Source: Armatimonadota bacterium (GTDB lineage: Bacteria > Armatimonadota > UBA5829 > JAUSEB01). Taken from it: a stretch of DNA of 59,200 bases. The stretch is taken from contig JAUSGG010000259.1 of assembly GCA_030649165.1 (NCBI GenBank), positions 1-59,200 on the forward strand, read 5' to 3'. The notes under the pieces were generated by a model. The model was not told the DNA's origin. It made no database searches and saw only the letters and a program-made list of their open reading frames with translations. Below are positions 1 through 8,674 of this stretch, piece after piece; within the stretch, counting starts at the first letter, position 1, and the number at the start of each line of letters is the position of its first letter. The position numbers and the translations under genes were made by a program.

Positions 1-50
1 AGGGGATTACCTTTGTCTTACGAGATAACCTATCTTATTAGCCCCAGTTA

Positions 51-90
51 GCCCCCTCTCCCCTGAGCGGGAGAGGGATGGGGTGAGGGG
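51..90. repeat. GAGAGGG-type dispersed palindrome
   Basis: A CCTCTCCCC / GGGAGAGG inverted repeat followed by GGGGTGAGGGG. Related copies occur in most intergenic gaps of this window (for example near 1.8, 5.0, 8.55, 27.5, 36.2, 49.75 and 58.8 kb). No coding sequence is convincing in bases 1-224; the rest is a short GATCAGTCCGA-type tandem (about 160-185) and the ribosome binding site of the first gene. Confidence 0.75.
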
Positions 91-224
91 TTTCCGTTTC
101 GCATTCTGTTTGCACGCAGAGGTCATCGCGAATAATCCGGGTAAGGGAGTCGGACAGGTCTGATCAGTCCGATCAGTCCGACGACAATCCCGACACCCAA
201 CCCCCGACCGTAGGAGGACTAAGG

Positions 225-1016
225 ATGTCAACAGAGCCACCGAGCGCTTGGAAGTGTCAGACTTGCGGAGCGTTGAATAGATTTGCCAACCCCACTTGCG
301 CGCTCTGCAATAATCCTCGTCCGGCGGACGTCGCAATGCCGGCGGGGGCTCCTACCCAATTGGGAGGCGCGCCTACACCGATGGGGGGCTCGCCCACTCC
401 CCTGGGAGGTTCACCTGCTCCAATGGCCGGCCCGCCTCCGGCCGCGCCGCCCGGCTACGGGCCGACACCCCCGCCCGGAGCCATGCCACGACCGGCCCCT
501 CCGCCGAGTATGCCCGTCGGGCTGATCTTGCTAACGGTTCTGGAGGGACTGTTAGCGATTTTCCTGCTCATTAGTCTCATATCGTTGGTGCTTGGCTCGG
601 GCGGCCCCGCGCAGTCGCACTACGGCCATTCGATGCCCGCGGTCCAATCAAAGGCAATCAGCGGCGTGATTGGCCTTGTCGCGCTGTGTCTGGCGGGATT
701 CGCGCTCTATGGGTTCATCCGCCGGTTATCGGCTGCGAGGATAGCCGCCATCGTGCAGTCGGTTCTTCACCTTCTTCTGGGCCTGCTTGTCGGGGGATTG
801 GGCGTGCTGACCGCTATCGGGGCCGCGGCGATGAGATCGAATCCCGGCATGATCCCCGGTGGGCCCGGGATGCCGAACGCCGGTTCCTCGCTCGCAACAG
901 GGGCGGCGGTAGGGGGCGCTATCTTGATCGTCATCGGCGGTATAGTCATCGTGCTCACCGGCATAATCATCTGGTATCTCACAACCCAGAGTGTGCGCGA
1001 CTGGCTCTCGCAATAG
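225..1016 (+). CDS. RanBP2-type zinc-finger, four-helix membrane protein
   Basis: A 263-residue protein that opens with a RanBP2-type zinc ribbon: Trp9, then Cys11, Cys14, Asn18, Cys25 and Cys28 in the W-x-C-x2-C-x3-N-x6-C-x2-C pattern. Residues about 35-95 are Pro/Gly-rich with repeated PTPxGG units, followed by about four hydrophobic segments (near 97-123, 143-166, 170-203 and 223-253). The start follows AGGAGG eight bases upstream. The next gene is a paralogue 17 bases downstream, so the two are probably co-transcribed. In eukaryotes this finger binds ubiquitin or RNA; its role here is unknown. I infer a membrane-anchored cytoplasmic zinc finger that recruits a partner. Confidence 0.8.
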   Translation: MSTEPPSAWKCQTCGALNRFANPTCALCNNPRPADVAMPAGAPTQLGGAPTPMGGSPTPLGGSPAPMAGPPPAAPPGYGPTPPPGAMPRPAPPPSMPVGLILLTVLEGLLAIFLLISLISLVLGSGGPAQSHYGHSMPAVQSKAISGVIGLVALCLAGFALYGFIRRLSAARIAAIVQSVLHLLLGLLVGGLGVLTAIGAAAMRSNPGMIPGGPGMPNAGSSLATGAAVGGAILIVIGGIVIVLTGIIIWYLTTQSVRDWLSQ

Positions 1017-1033
1017 GCGAGAAGGAATGAGGT

Positions 1034-1762
1034 ATGAGGATGAGTGATGAGTCAGGGACTGAGAGCACGTGGAAATGCCGGAACTGCGGGACCTTGAACC
1101 GGTTCGAAAGCGCCGCGTGCGCGTTGTGTAACAAACCCCGCCCGGCGGATGCTGTCATATTGTCCTCTACGCCTCATCTGTACGACGGAGGGGCGGGGGG
1201 TGGCGTGAAGAACACTGGCTTTCCCTCATCGCTTATCGTCCTGGTGGCCTACGAGGCCCTCGTCTTACTGTACTGGCTGTACAGCTCTTTCGTCTTCATT
1301 CCCCAGATGTACCGCAAAATGGGGAGTATGATGCAAATGCCGAATATGGGCGGATCGATGGGCGGACCGGCCCCGGATTTCGGCGCGATGGCTTCGATGG
1401 GAATGGTCATGACCCTGGTCTTCGGTCTGATCTCGCTCGCTGTCAGAGGTGTTATGGTCGCCGGTTGGGTGAAGCGATGGCCGTTCGCTCGCGTAATGGG
1501 AATCGTCCGCTACGCTCTGAGCGTCGCCGGCGGACTGTTGGGTTTGGTCAACGTTGTTGTTATGTTGGTCGCCTTTTCGGCTATGAGAGGCGTCTTTCCT
1601 CCTGGAGGCGCGCCGGGCCCCATGGGAGGTATGGACAAGGCTTTCGTGCACATGACGAACCCGGCTTTGCAGGCCGCCGTTGCGCTCGTGACCCTCTCCT
1701 TCGGCATCGTAGGCATTTGTTTTCTAACAACGAGCAAGGTGAAGGAGTACTTCTCGCGGTAA
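1034..1762 (+). CDS. RanBP2-type zinc-finger membrane protein, paralogue
   Basis: A 242-residue paralogue of the preceding gene. The zinc ribbon is Trp13, Cys15, Cys18, Asn22, Cys29, Cys32, followed by the same N-K-P-R-P-A-D sequence seen upstream. The proline-rich linker is shorter and the membrane part contains Met/Gly-rich loops (around residues 100-120 and 190-205) between four hydrophobic segments. ATG codons at 1034 and 1040 are both possible; AAGGA at 1022 fits the first and GAGGT at 1029 fits the second. Function unknown; tandem duplication of a finger plus four-helix module suggests a hetero-oligomer. Confidence 0.78.
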   Translation: MRMSDESGTESTWKCRNCGTLNRFESAACALCNKPRPADAVILSSTPHLYDGGAGGGVKNTGFPSSLIVLVAYEALVLLYWLYSSFVFIPQMYRKMGSMMQMPNMGGSMGGPAPDFGAMASMGMVMTLVFGLISLAVRGVMVAGWVKRWPFARVMGIVRYALSVAGGLLGLVNVVVMLVAFSAMRGVFPPGGAPGPMGGMDKAFVHMTNPALQAAVALVTLSFGIVGICFLTTSKVKEYFSR

Positions 1763-1805
1763 CCATGTTAGAACAAGCGCCGGATGAAGTCGCGACGCAG
1801 TCTTG

Positions 1806-1930
1806 ACCTCACCCCAGCCCTCTCCTGAAAGGAGAGGGCGTTCCCCCTCTTCTTAGGAGGACAGGGATTTCCCCTCCTCTTAGGAGGGGGTTAGGGGGAG
1901 GTTCAACCAACAACCAACAACTAACAACCA
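1806..1930. repeat. palindromic repeats and CAACCAACAA tract
   Basis: Three nested GAGAGGG/GGAGGGG palindromes (1806-1903) are followed by a C/A-rich microrepeat of CAACCAACAA type (1904-1930). Nothing coding is seen between 1763 and 1956 apart from the ribosome binding site GGGAGG at 1945. Confidence 0.75.
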
Positions 1931-1956
1931 GTTTGGCTTCGCGTGGGAGGAAGGTT

Positions 1957-3303
1957 GTGTCGGGGAAGCGTGTAGTCCTGGTCAACACAAATAGGCTCAA
2001 GCCCGGTGTGCCGCCGGTCGCGCTCGACTACCTCGCCGCTGCGTGTGAGGACAAGGGCGTCGAAGTCGAGATCCTCGACCTGTGCTACTCTACCGACACT
2101 CGCGCGGACATCGCGGCTTATTTCAAAGACCGCAAGCCGGACCTGGTCGGCGTGTCGGTCAGGAACCTCGACGACGTATTCCACTCGATATTCTTCCTGC
2201 CCGGCGTCAAGAAGATTGTGGATGAGATAAAGCAGGCTGTGGACTCGCCGGTCGTCCTTGGAGGCAGCGGTTTCTCCATCGCGCCGGAGCAGATACTGGA
2301 CTACTTCGGTGTCGATCTGGGAGTCGCCGGGGAAGGGGAGGAGGCCCTGCCGGCGCTGGCGGAGAGCGTGGGCAATTCCTCCACCTACCCCAGCATACCG
2401 GGATTGGTCTACAGGACCGAATCGGGAATTCAGCGCAATCCCCTCGGCGCCATCGATCTGAACGCCGCGAACATCGGCAGGAGGGGGTACGTCGATCACA
2501 CGCCTTACTTGCAGGATACAAGATCGGTGAGCAAGACCGGCGCCGTGCAGGCGAAGCGAGGCTGCGCGCAATCCTGCATATACTGCATTGTGCCGGCTGT
2601 CGAAGGGACCTGCGTGCGGCTCAGGCCGGTGGCTCAGATTGTGGACGAGATTGAGAATCTGGCCAAACAGGGCGTTTACTCGTTCTGGTTCGCCGACAGC
2701 GAGTTCAACTGTCCCGATGAGCATGCCGAGGAGATATGCAGGGAGATCATAGCACGCGGCCTGCCTGAAGTCATCTCGTGGAACGCGTACATCGCCCCAA
2801 AGCCTTTTTCAAAGGAGCTGGCCGGGCTGATGAAAGAAGCGGGCTGCAGAGCGGCGGTAGACTGCATCGACCACGGTGTTGACGAAATGCTGGAGCGGAT
2901 TGGCAAGGATTTCCGCGCGGAAGATATCCGCGAGGCCGTAATCGCCGCTAGGGAGGCCGGCCTCAACGTGGGGCACTGCCTCATGCTCGGGGGGCCGGGT
3001 GACTCGATGGATGGTATGCTTAAGACGCTCGAGCTTCTTCTCTCTCTGCGCCCGCTCAATGTGGTCTGGGCGGACCCGCCGGGGATGCGCGTCTATCCTA
3101 ACTCGCCGCTCGCGGACATCGTCGCGCAAGAAGGCTTCGACAAAAAGAACCGCAATCTGTCCGGACATATCAAGGCCAATGAGAACCTTCTGCTCCCCGT
3201 GTATTATCTGAGCAGAAAAATGGGCATATTGGCTCCTGGCGTCAAGCTCTGGCGCCGGATCGGACACGCGCGTTTCCGGTGGAAGAACAGAGTCGCCGGA
3301 TAA
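1957..3303 (+). CDS. cobalamin-type radical SAM protein, copy 1
   Basis: A 448-residue protein of the B12-binding-domain radical SAM group. Residues 1-150 form a Rossmann-like domain with the V-N-x-N...PPVALDYLAAA opening and GEGEEALPAL typical of these proteins, though the classical D-x-H-x-x-G cobalamin motif is not visible. The radical SAM cluster ligands are Cys203, Cys207 and Cys210 (CAQSCIYC). I chose GTG 1957 over an upstream TTG because GGGAGG lies seven bases before it and the neighbouring paralogue has the same start. A second copy follows 238 bases downstream. The substrate is unknown; methylation, ring contraction or cyclisation chemistry is possible. Confidence 0.85.
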   Translation: MSGKRVVLVNTNRLKPGVPPVALDYLAAACEDKGVEVEILDLCYSTDTRADIAAYFKDRKPDLVGVSVRNLDDVFHSIFFLPGVKKIVDEIKQAVDSPVVLGGSGFSIAPEQILDYFGVDLGVAGEGEEALPALAESVGNSSTYPSIPGLVYRTESGIQRNPLGAIDLNAANIGRRGYVDHTPYLQDTRSVSKTGAVQAKRGCAQSCIYCIVPAVEGTCVRLRPVAQIVDEIENLAKQGVYSFWFADSEFNCPDEHAEEICREIIARGLPEVISWNAYIAPKPFSKELAGLMKEAGCRAAVDCIDHGVDEMLERIGKDFRAEDIREAVIAAREAGLNVGHCLMLGGPGDSMDGMLKTLELLLSLRPLNVVWADPPGMRVYPNSPLADIVAQEGFDKKNRNLSGHIKANENLLLPVYYLSRKMGILAPGVKLWRRIGHARFRWKNRVAG

Positions 3304-3307
3304 GCCA

Positions 3308-3450
3308 TCTCAACCCCCTCCCTCTTTAGGGGAGGGCTGGGGTGGGGTCATTCCGCGGAGCGACGCTGCCGAAGAAGGCAACCGAGGGGGCGCCGGATAA
3401 CCCATCCTTCGGTAGCACAGCGACAGCGACGCTGCCGAAGGAGGCGTTCC
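3308..3450. repeat. GAGGG palindrome and CGACGCTGCCGAAG repeats
   Basis: A GGGGAGGG palindrome (3308-3349) is followed by repeated GCGACGCTGCCGAAG and its inverted partner CCTTCGGTAGCACAGCG. The same CTTCGGCAGCG / CTACCGAAGG pair recurs at 47937-47976 and near 50537-50575. No coding sequence is seen from 3304 to 3541. Confidence 0.7.
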
Positions 3451-3541
3451 AGCTTAAGTCAATCGCCCGAATCTTTCGTCCTTTCGTGATTGACTCCGCA
3501 CGTAATCGAGATGCGCCCTGAAGTTGAAGGAGAGAACCGAC

Positions 3542-4879
3542 GTGGCCGACAAAAGCATAGTCCTGGTCAACCCAAACCAGCTCACACCGGGCGTGCCGCC
3601 GATAGCTCTGGACTATCTGGCGGCGGCCTGCAAATCGAAGGGAATAACCGCCGATGTTCTCGACCTCTGCTATTCCGCGGATTCTCAGGCGGACATAGAA
3701 GCCTTCCTGCGCGATCGCGCCCCGGACCTGATCGGCGTTACCCTCAGAAATCTCGACGACATCCACTGCGGCGATTTTCTACTGCCGAACGTAAAGACCA
3801 TCGTAGACCGTCTCAAGAAGGCAAGCAATGCGCCGATCGTGCTCGGTGGGAGCGGCTTCTCCATCGCCCCGGAACGGATACTTGACTACTGCGGCGTCGA
3901 TCTTGGCGTCGCTGGGGAGGGCGAAGAGGCGCTGCCTATGCTGGTCGAAAAGCTGGGGGACGTGTCGGCCTATCCATCGATTCCGGGGCTCGTGTACCGG
4001 AATAGCGGCTCGTTCGCGCGCAACCCCGTCGGCCAGGCCGATCCAGCGTCGCTGCCGATAGCCAAGAGGGGGCACATCGACTACGGCCCGTACATCTCCG
4101 AAAACCCCTCAACGCCCAAGACTACGGCGGTGCAGGCGAAGCGCGGCTGCGGCCAGAACTGCATCTACTGCATCGTGCCGCGGATAGAAGGGACAACGGT
4201 CCGGCTGCGGCCCGTCGAGCACATCGTAGACGAGATAGAGAGCATCGTGGGGCTTGGGATCAAGTCATTCTGGTTCGCCGACAGCGAATTTAACTGCCCG
4301 GAGGAACATGCGAAGTCGATCTGCCGTGAGATGATCGCGCGCGGTCTCCCCGAGCGGATAACCTGGATGGCCTATACCTCCCCAAAACCTTTCTCGCGGG
4401 AGCTTGCCGAGCTGATGAAGCAGGCCGGCTGCAGTATGCTGTTCAGCACAATCGACCACGGCGCCGATCAAATGCTGGAGCGCTTGAACAAAGATTTCCG
4501 GACGGAAGACATCCGCGACGCGGTGAAAGCCGCCAGGGACGCGGGAATGAAATCCTGCTATTCGCTCATGCTCGGCGCGCCTGGGGAAACGTTCGAGACC
4601 CTGCAGAAGGCCGCGGAGTTCCTGCTCACGCTGCGCCCGATCAAGATTCCCCTCAAAGACCCGCAGGGGTTCCGTATCTACCCGAACTCTCCGCTGGCCG
4701 ATATCGTGCGCGAGGAAGGCTTCAGCCGGAAAAACCGAAGTCTGGCGGGCAAGATCGAAGATAACGAAGACCTTCTGCGGCCGGTGTTCTATTTCAGCGG
4801 GAAACTCGGTCCGCTCGCCTCAGCCGCGAAACTGTGGAGGCGCATAGCCAAGACGCCCTACCGCTGCGCGCCAAGATGA
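3542..4879 (+). CDS. cobalamin-type radical SAM protein, copy 2
   Basis: A 445-residue protein alignable end to end with the previous gene: the same Rossmann-type N-terminal domain, GEGEEALPML, and the cluster motif CGQNCIYC at exactly the same positions (Cys203, Cys207, Cys210). GTG 3542 is preceded by GAAGGAG at 3526; this start gives N-termini that match in both copies. The region after the cluster (FWFADSEFNCP, YTSPKPFS, IDHGADQMLER) is strongly conserved, so both copies probably act on related substrates or work in succession. The pair looks like an ancient tandem duplication rather than a recent one, since the DNA has diverged while the spacing is kept. Confidence 0.85.
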   Translation: MADKSIVLVNPNQLTPGVPPIALDYLAAACKSKGITADVLDLCYSADSQADIEAFLRDRAPDLIGVTLRNLDDIHCGDFLLPNVKTIVDRLKKASNAPIVLGGSGFSIAPERILDYCGVDLGVAGEGEEALPMLVEKLGDVSAYPSIPGLVYRNSGSFARNPVGQADPASLPIAKRGHIDYGPYISENPSTPKTTAVQAKRGCGQNCIYCIVPRIEGTTVRLRPVEHIVDEIESIVGLGIKSFWFADSEFNCPEEHAKSICREMIARGLPERITWMAYTSPKPFSRELAELMKQAGCSMLFSTIDHGADQMLERLNKDFRTEDIRDAVKAARDAGMKSCYSLMLGAPGETFETLQKAAEFLLTLRPIKIPLKDPQGFRIYPNSPLADIVREEGFSRKNRSLAGKIEDNEDLLRPVFYFSGKLGPLASAAKLWRRIAKTPYRCAPR

Positions 4880-4899
4880 TGGCAGAAGAGAAAGTGCGT

Positions 4900-5000
4900 T
4901 CGAACGAGTCGAAAGAGTCGAAGGAGTCGGACGAGTCAGGCGAGCCGGGGCGCGAACTCCCTCTCCCTGGAAGGGAGAGGGCTGGGGTGAGGGTTGAACT
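4900..5000. repeat. GAGTCGAA tandem array plus palindrome
   Basis: About five imperfect units of the form GAGTCGAAA/GAGTCGGAC (4905-4948) run into a GGGAGAGGG palindrome (4960-5000). The gap to mutL (to 5135) also holds a CATCCGCGTT/CGCGTTTATCGG microrepeat at about 5057-5085. No gene is seen. Confidence 0.7.
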
Positions 5001-5135
5001 GCGCGCATACAGCCAACCTTCCCGTCTCCCCCCAACACCCGACACCCTATCCCCATCCGCGTTCATCCGCGTTTATCGGTGGTTTCGCCTTCCATATACT
5101 TCCGTCTTATCGCAAAACGGCGTAATATACACTTA

Positions 5136-7016
5136 ATGCCGAGCATAGTACTACTCGATGAGCATACCTCCAACCGGATCGCCGCCGGCGAGGTGATAGA
5201 GCGTCCCGCGTCCGTCGTGAAGGAGCTGGTGGAGAATGCTCTGGACGCGGGCGCGACGAGGATCGTCGTCGATCTGGAGGACGGCGGCAAGGAGCTGATT
5301 CGCGTTACCGACAACGGCGTCGGAATGGCGCGCGACGATTCGGTCCTGTCGCTGCAGCGCCACGCGACCTCCAAGATCAGCTCCGCCGAAGACCTGTTCG
5401 AGATTCGCACCCTGGGCTTCAGAGGCGAAGCGCTTCCCAGCGTAGCCTCCGTCTCCTACCTTGAACTTGCCACCAAGAACAGCTCCGAAACCTCCGGCGT
5501 TCGTCTCAAGGTCGAGGCTGGGACCATCGTCGACCTCGAAGAAGTCGGGATGCCGGAAGGCACGACCATCAGCGTAAGAAAGCTCTTCTTCAACACGCCG
5601 GCAAGGCAGAAGTTCCTCAAAAGCAGTCAGACGGAGCTCGGGCACATAGTCGACCTGTTGGGACGTTTTGCCGTCTCGTACAACGCCGTGAGCTTCAGGC
5701 TTACCCACAACGGGCAGGAACTGCTCTCTACCGCTTCGTCGCCGGATTTGCTGAACGCCATAGTCGGCGTGTACGGCCGCGACGTCGCAAGGGACGTGAT
5801 CGCCGTCGAACACGCGGGGCCGGCGGCGCAGGTGGCGGGATACGTGTCGAGGCCGTCGCTGACCAGGGCGAATCGTTCCGGGCAGGTGTTCTTTGTCAAC
5901 AGGCGGCTCGTGCGGCATAAGATATTGACCCACGCGCTCGATGAGGGTTACAGGGGCCTCGTCGGCCAGGGCCGCTACCCAATGGCGATAATCCTCATCG
6001 ATATGCCTCCCGATCTCGTCGACGTTAACGTCCACCCCGCCAAGGCCGAGGTTCGGTTCAGCAGGGACGGCGAGGTCCACAGCGCCGTGATGAAAGCCGT
6101 CAGAGGCGCGCTTATGGTCGGCGGCGCGGTCCCGGAGATCACCGAGACCGTCGCCCCAGGGCAGGCTACCGCGCCCGCTCACAGGCCGGCGGTCCCATTG
6201 CGCCAGGAAGTCCTGCTGCCGCGGGAGGAAGTGGACATGTCGGCGTTCCGGGCGGCCCTCGCACAGAGAGCCGGTGGCGTCGAGGCAGCGGCCTCCGCCG
6301 ATCCCTTCGAGTGGACACAGTCCCCGTCGGCTACAATTCCCAGACCAGACCCGCTCCCATCTCCGGCAATCCAGCCCGCGCCGGTCGAGCAGCCCGTCGA
6401 GCCCACCCCGGCGCCGATATCGCTGACGTCGCTTCAAGTCGTGGGGCAGGCCCGCAATATGTATATTGTCGCCGAGTGCGACGATGGCATCATCGTAATC
6501 GATCAGCACGTGGCGCATGAAAGAGTCTTGTTTGAAAGACTGTCCACCGCGGCCGAAGCCAGGGCCGTGGGCGTGCAGCTTCTGATGATTCCTCTCACGC
6601 TGCACTTGGGCCGGCGCGAGGCCCTCGTCGTTCAAGAGAAGATGGAAGAACTGAGGAGCATAGGATTTGAGCTTGAGCCATTTGGCGGAGACTCCTTTGT
6701 GGTGCGGGGCGTGCCTTCCAACATCGCGCGGAAGGATTACGCCCAGGCCCTCCGCGACATTATAGACGAGCTCGTGCAGGTCAGCGTCACGCGGCATCTT
6801 CTCCCCAAACAGGAGCAGGTGCTTATAACCGCGGCGTGCAAGATGGCAGTAAAGGCCGGCGACCCGATGTCGCATGACGAGATGACCGCCCTTGTCTCTG
6901 ACCTGCTCAAGACCGGCAACCCGTTCACCTGCCCGCACGGGCGGCCCATAATACTGAGCCTGTCCAACTGGGAACTGGATAAGAAGTTCCACAGGCCCGC
7001 GCGCAGAACGGGTTAG
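5136..7016 (+). CDS. mutL: DNA mismatch repair protein MutL
   Basis: MutL, 626 residues. It couples mismatch recognition by MutS to strand nicking and excision. The N-terminal GHKL ATPase shows ENALDAGA, DNGVGM and GFRGEAL. After a Pro/Ala-rich linker (about residues 350-430) the C-terminal dimerisation domain has the endonuclease signature from Asp456 (DQHVAHERVLFE, with Val in place of the usual Ala), an ACKMAVK segment and CPHGRP beginning at Cys599. It is therefore the nicking type of MutL found in organisms without MutH. The ATG at 5136 gives the family-typical N-terminus; an upstream in-frame ATG would add 19 unrelated residues. No mutS lies in the window. Confidence 0.97.
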   Translation: MPSIVLLDEHTSNRIAAGEVIERPASVVKELVENALDAGATRIVVDLEDGGKELIRVTDNGVGMARDDSVLSLQRHATSKISSAEDLFEIRTLGFRGEALPSVASVSYLELATKNSSETSGVRLKVEAGTIVDLEEVGMPEGTTISVRKLFFNTPARQKFLKSSQTELGHIVDLLGRFAVSYNAVSFRLTHNGQELLSTASSPDLLNAIVGVYGRDVARDVIAVEHAGPAAQVAGYVSRPSLTRANRSGQVFFVNRRLVRHKILTHALDEGYRGLVGQGRYPMAIILIDMPPDLVDVNVHPAKAEVRFSRDGEVHSAVMKAVRGALMVGGAVPEITETVAPGQATAPAHRPAVPLRQEVLLPREEVDMSAFRAALAQRAGGVEAAASADPFEWTQSPSATIPRPDPLPSPAIQPAPVEQPVEPTPAPISLTSLQVVGQARNMYIVAECDDGIIVIDQHVAHERVLFERLSTAAEARAVGVQLLMIPLTLHLGRREALVVQEKMEELRSIGFELEPFGGDSFVVRGVPSNIARKDYAQALRDIIDELVQVSVTRHLLPKQEQVLITAACKMAVKAGDPMSHDEMTALVSDLLKTGNPFTCPHGRPIILSLSNWELDKKFHRPARRTG

Positions 7017-7032
7017 GGAATGCAAGCAACGT

Positions 7033-8511
7033 ATGGAAGGAACTGCGAAAGCTATGCTTAACAACGATGATTACGTTTTCAAGGTGCGCGGCAACTACAC
7101 TCTGGCGTGCTGGGGGGAGGTGTTCAAGTATTCGGTCGATGATTGGAAGACGGTCATCGACGGAATGGCCGAAGACCAGAAAAACACTATCTACTTCTGG
7201 CTGAGCGGCCTTTTCCGGTCGGAGAAATATCCGGAATCGTTCTTTTATCCTCAGACACGACTCAAGGACGCGGACGTTCGGGAGCTGATCTACTACTGCC
7301 ACGGCAAGGGCATCAAGTTCTACCTCGGTTACGGCGTCTTCGCCTGGTTTGGCATGGACAAGGTGGCTGAAGCCCATCCCGATACGCTGGCAAAGGAGAA
7401 CGGCGGCATGTGCCCGTCGAATGAGCTCGCGAGGAAGATCAACCTCGAGTACGGTATGGAAATGCTGGACCGCTATCCCGGAGTGGACGGCTTCTTCCTG
7501 GAGATGAGGGACGAGTACGGCCCGTGTCTTTGCGACACCTGCCAAAAACCGCTCGACGAGCACGGCTCAAAGCAATACGGGCAGTCTGAGCTGACCTGGC
7601 TCAAAGAGTTCACGACCGAGCTGTGGAAACGAAAGCCCGAGGCGGAGATATCGGTAACCGTCGGATACCGGGAGAAGGGATCTCATACCAACGACCCGAT
7701 GTACTACGAAGGCATAAGGGCAATGGACGAGCCGCGGACTTACTGGATGGCCGTCCGCGACAACTACGAACTGCCGGGGGCGGGCGGTAAGCAGTATCCC
7801 CTCAGCCACTTTTCAAAGCAGATGCTGCACTGGATCCAGTACTACTCCTGTTCCCCGAAACAGATCGGCGAATGGGCGGCAAGAGCGCACAAGGCCGGCG
7901 CAATCGGGGCGTGCCCGGCGTTCGAGCCCGGCTTCAACAGCTACTCTTACTACAGCTATGATGTGCCTTTTCCCGTGAACGTTCTGCCTTACCGCATGAC
8001 CAGGTTCGCGTTTCAGCAGTTCTGCGGGAACCCCGAACTGAGCTACGACAGGTTCAAAGAGCTGGCCGCATCGGAGTTCTTCGATCCGGGCGTTGACCCG
8101 CGGTATGTCGAAGACCTGTTGTACCTGTCGGAGGTGATACAGGCCGCCTGCGGCAGCCGCAAGACCAGGTTGAGCCGCGCGTGGAAGTCCGGCTGGTTCA
8201 GGGAGTGCGCCGCCGTGGCGGCCAAAGCAACGGATGGCAAGTCGCTTTCCGAGGACGAGTGGCACGTTGTGGAGGCGGCCGTAACTGAGTTCCGCAAGAT
8301 GGACCACGATCATTCCGCCAGGCTTGCCGAGATCGAGACGCGACTCATGTTGCTCGAAAGCAAGGGCGGACGCAGCCGCGCGACGGCGGAGATCATGCGA
8401 AAGGCGATAATCGACACGCGTTGGGAGCTTATGTTCGGCCCGGAGCACGAAGAGCTGCTGGCCCGCGCCCTCAAGAACGCCAAATGCAATCTACCGGAAA
8501 CTAAAGGGTGA
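7033..8511 (+). CDS. putative TIM-barrel glycoside hydrolase-like protein
   Basis: A cytoplasmic-looking 492-residue protein without a signal peptide. The N-terminal two thirds reads like the (beta/alpha)8 barrel of GH20-related families: aromatic-rich strands, then DGFFLEMRDEYG followed by a C-x-C-x2-C knot, a combination common in uncharacterised sugar-active enzymes. The C-terminal 150 residues are helical. It begins 16 bases after mutL on the same strand and precedes a much larger secreted protein of similar fold, so a shared carbohydrate substrate is plausible. ATG 7033 and ATG 7054 are equally supported by weak ribosome binding sites. The exact activity cannot be assigned. Confidence 0.6.
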   Translation: MEGTAKAMLNNDDYVFKVRGNYTLACWGEVFKYSVDDWKTVIDGMAEDQKNTIYFWLSGLFRSEKYPESFFYPQTRLKDADVRELIYYCHGKGIKFYLGYGVFAWFGMDKVAEAHPDTLAKENGGMCPSNELARKINLEYGMEMLDRYPGVDGFFLEMRDEYGPCLCDTCQKPLDEHGSKQYGQSELTWLKEFTTELWKRKPEAEISVTVGYREKGSHTNDPMYYEGIRAMDEPRTYWMAVRDNYELPGAGGKQYPLSHFSKQMLHWIQYYSCSPKQIGEWAARAHKAGAIGACPAFEPGFNSYSYYSYDVPFPVNVLPYRMTRFAFQQFCGNPELSYDRFKELAASEFFDPGVDPRYVEDLLYLSEVIQAACGSRKTRLSRAWKSGWFRECAAVAAKATDGKSLSEDEWHVVEAAVTEFRKMDHDHSARLAEIETRLMLLESKGGRSRATAEIMRKAIIDTRWELMFGPEHEELLARALKNAKCNLPETKG

Positions 8512-8548
8512 TGCAAGGACTGAGGCAGCGTGCCTGCTTCTGAGAGAA

Positions 8549-8585
8549 TTTCCCCCTCCTCTTAGGAGGGGGGTTAGGGGGAGGT
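8549..8585. repeat. dispersed GGAGGGG palindrome
   Basis: CCCCCTCCTCTTAGGAGGGG-type inverted repeat followed by TTAGGGGGAGG, same family as elsewhere in the window. Confidence 0.7.
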
Positions 8586-8674
8586 CCTGCGGACGCTCTG
8601 TAGCGACGCTCCCCGTGGGCGCCTGTGGGCGTTTATATCGAAACCAGTCGAGGAAAGGCAAGGGGGAAGAGAAC

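Noticed and set aside
5151-7064. 637-codon open frame on the minus strand opposite mutL
   Set aside because: It mirrors the mutL frame in GC-rich DNA, lacks motifs, and mutL has unmistakable ATPase and endonuclease signatures.
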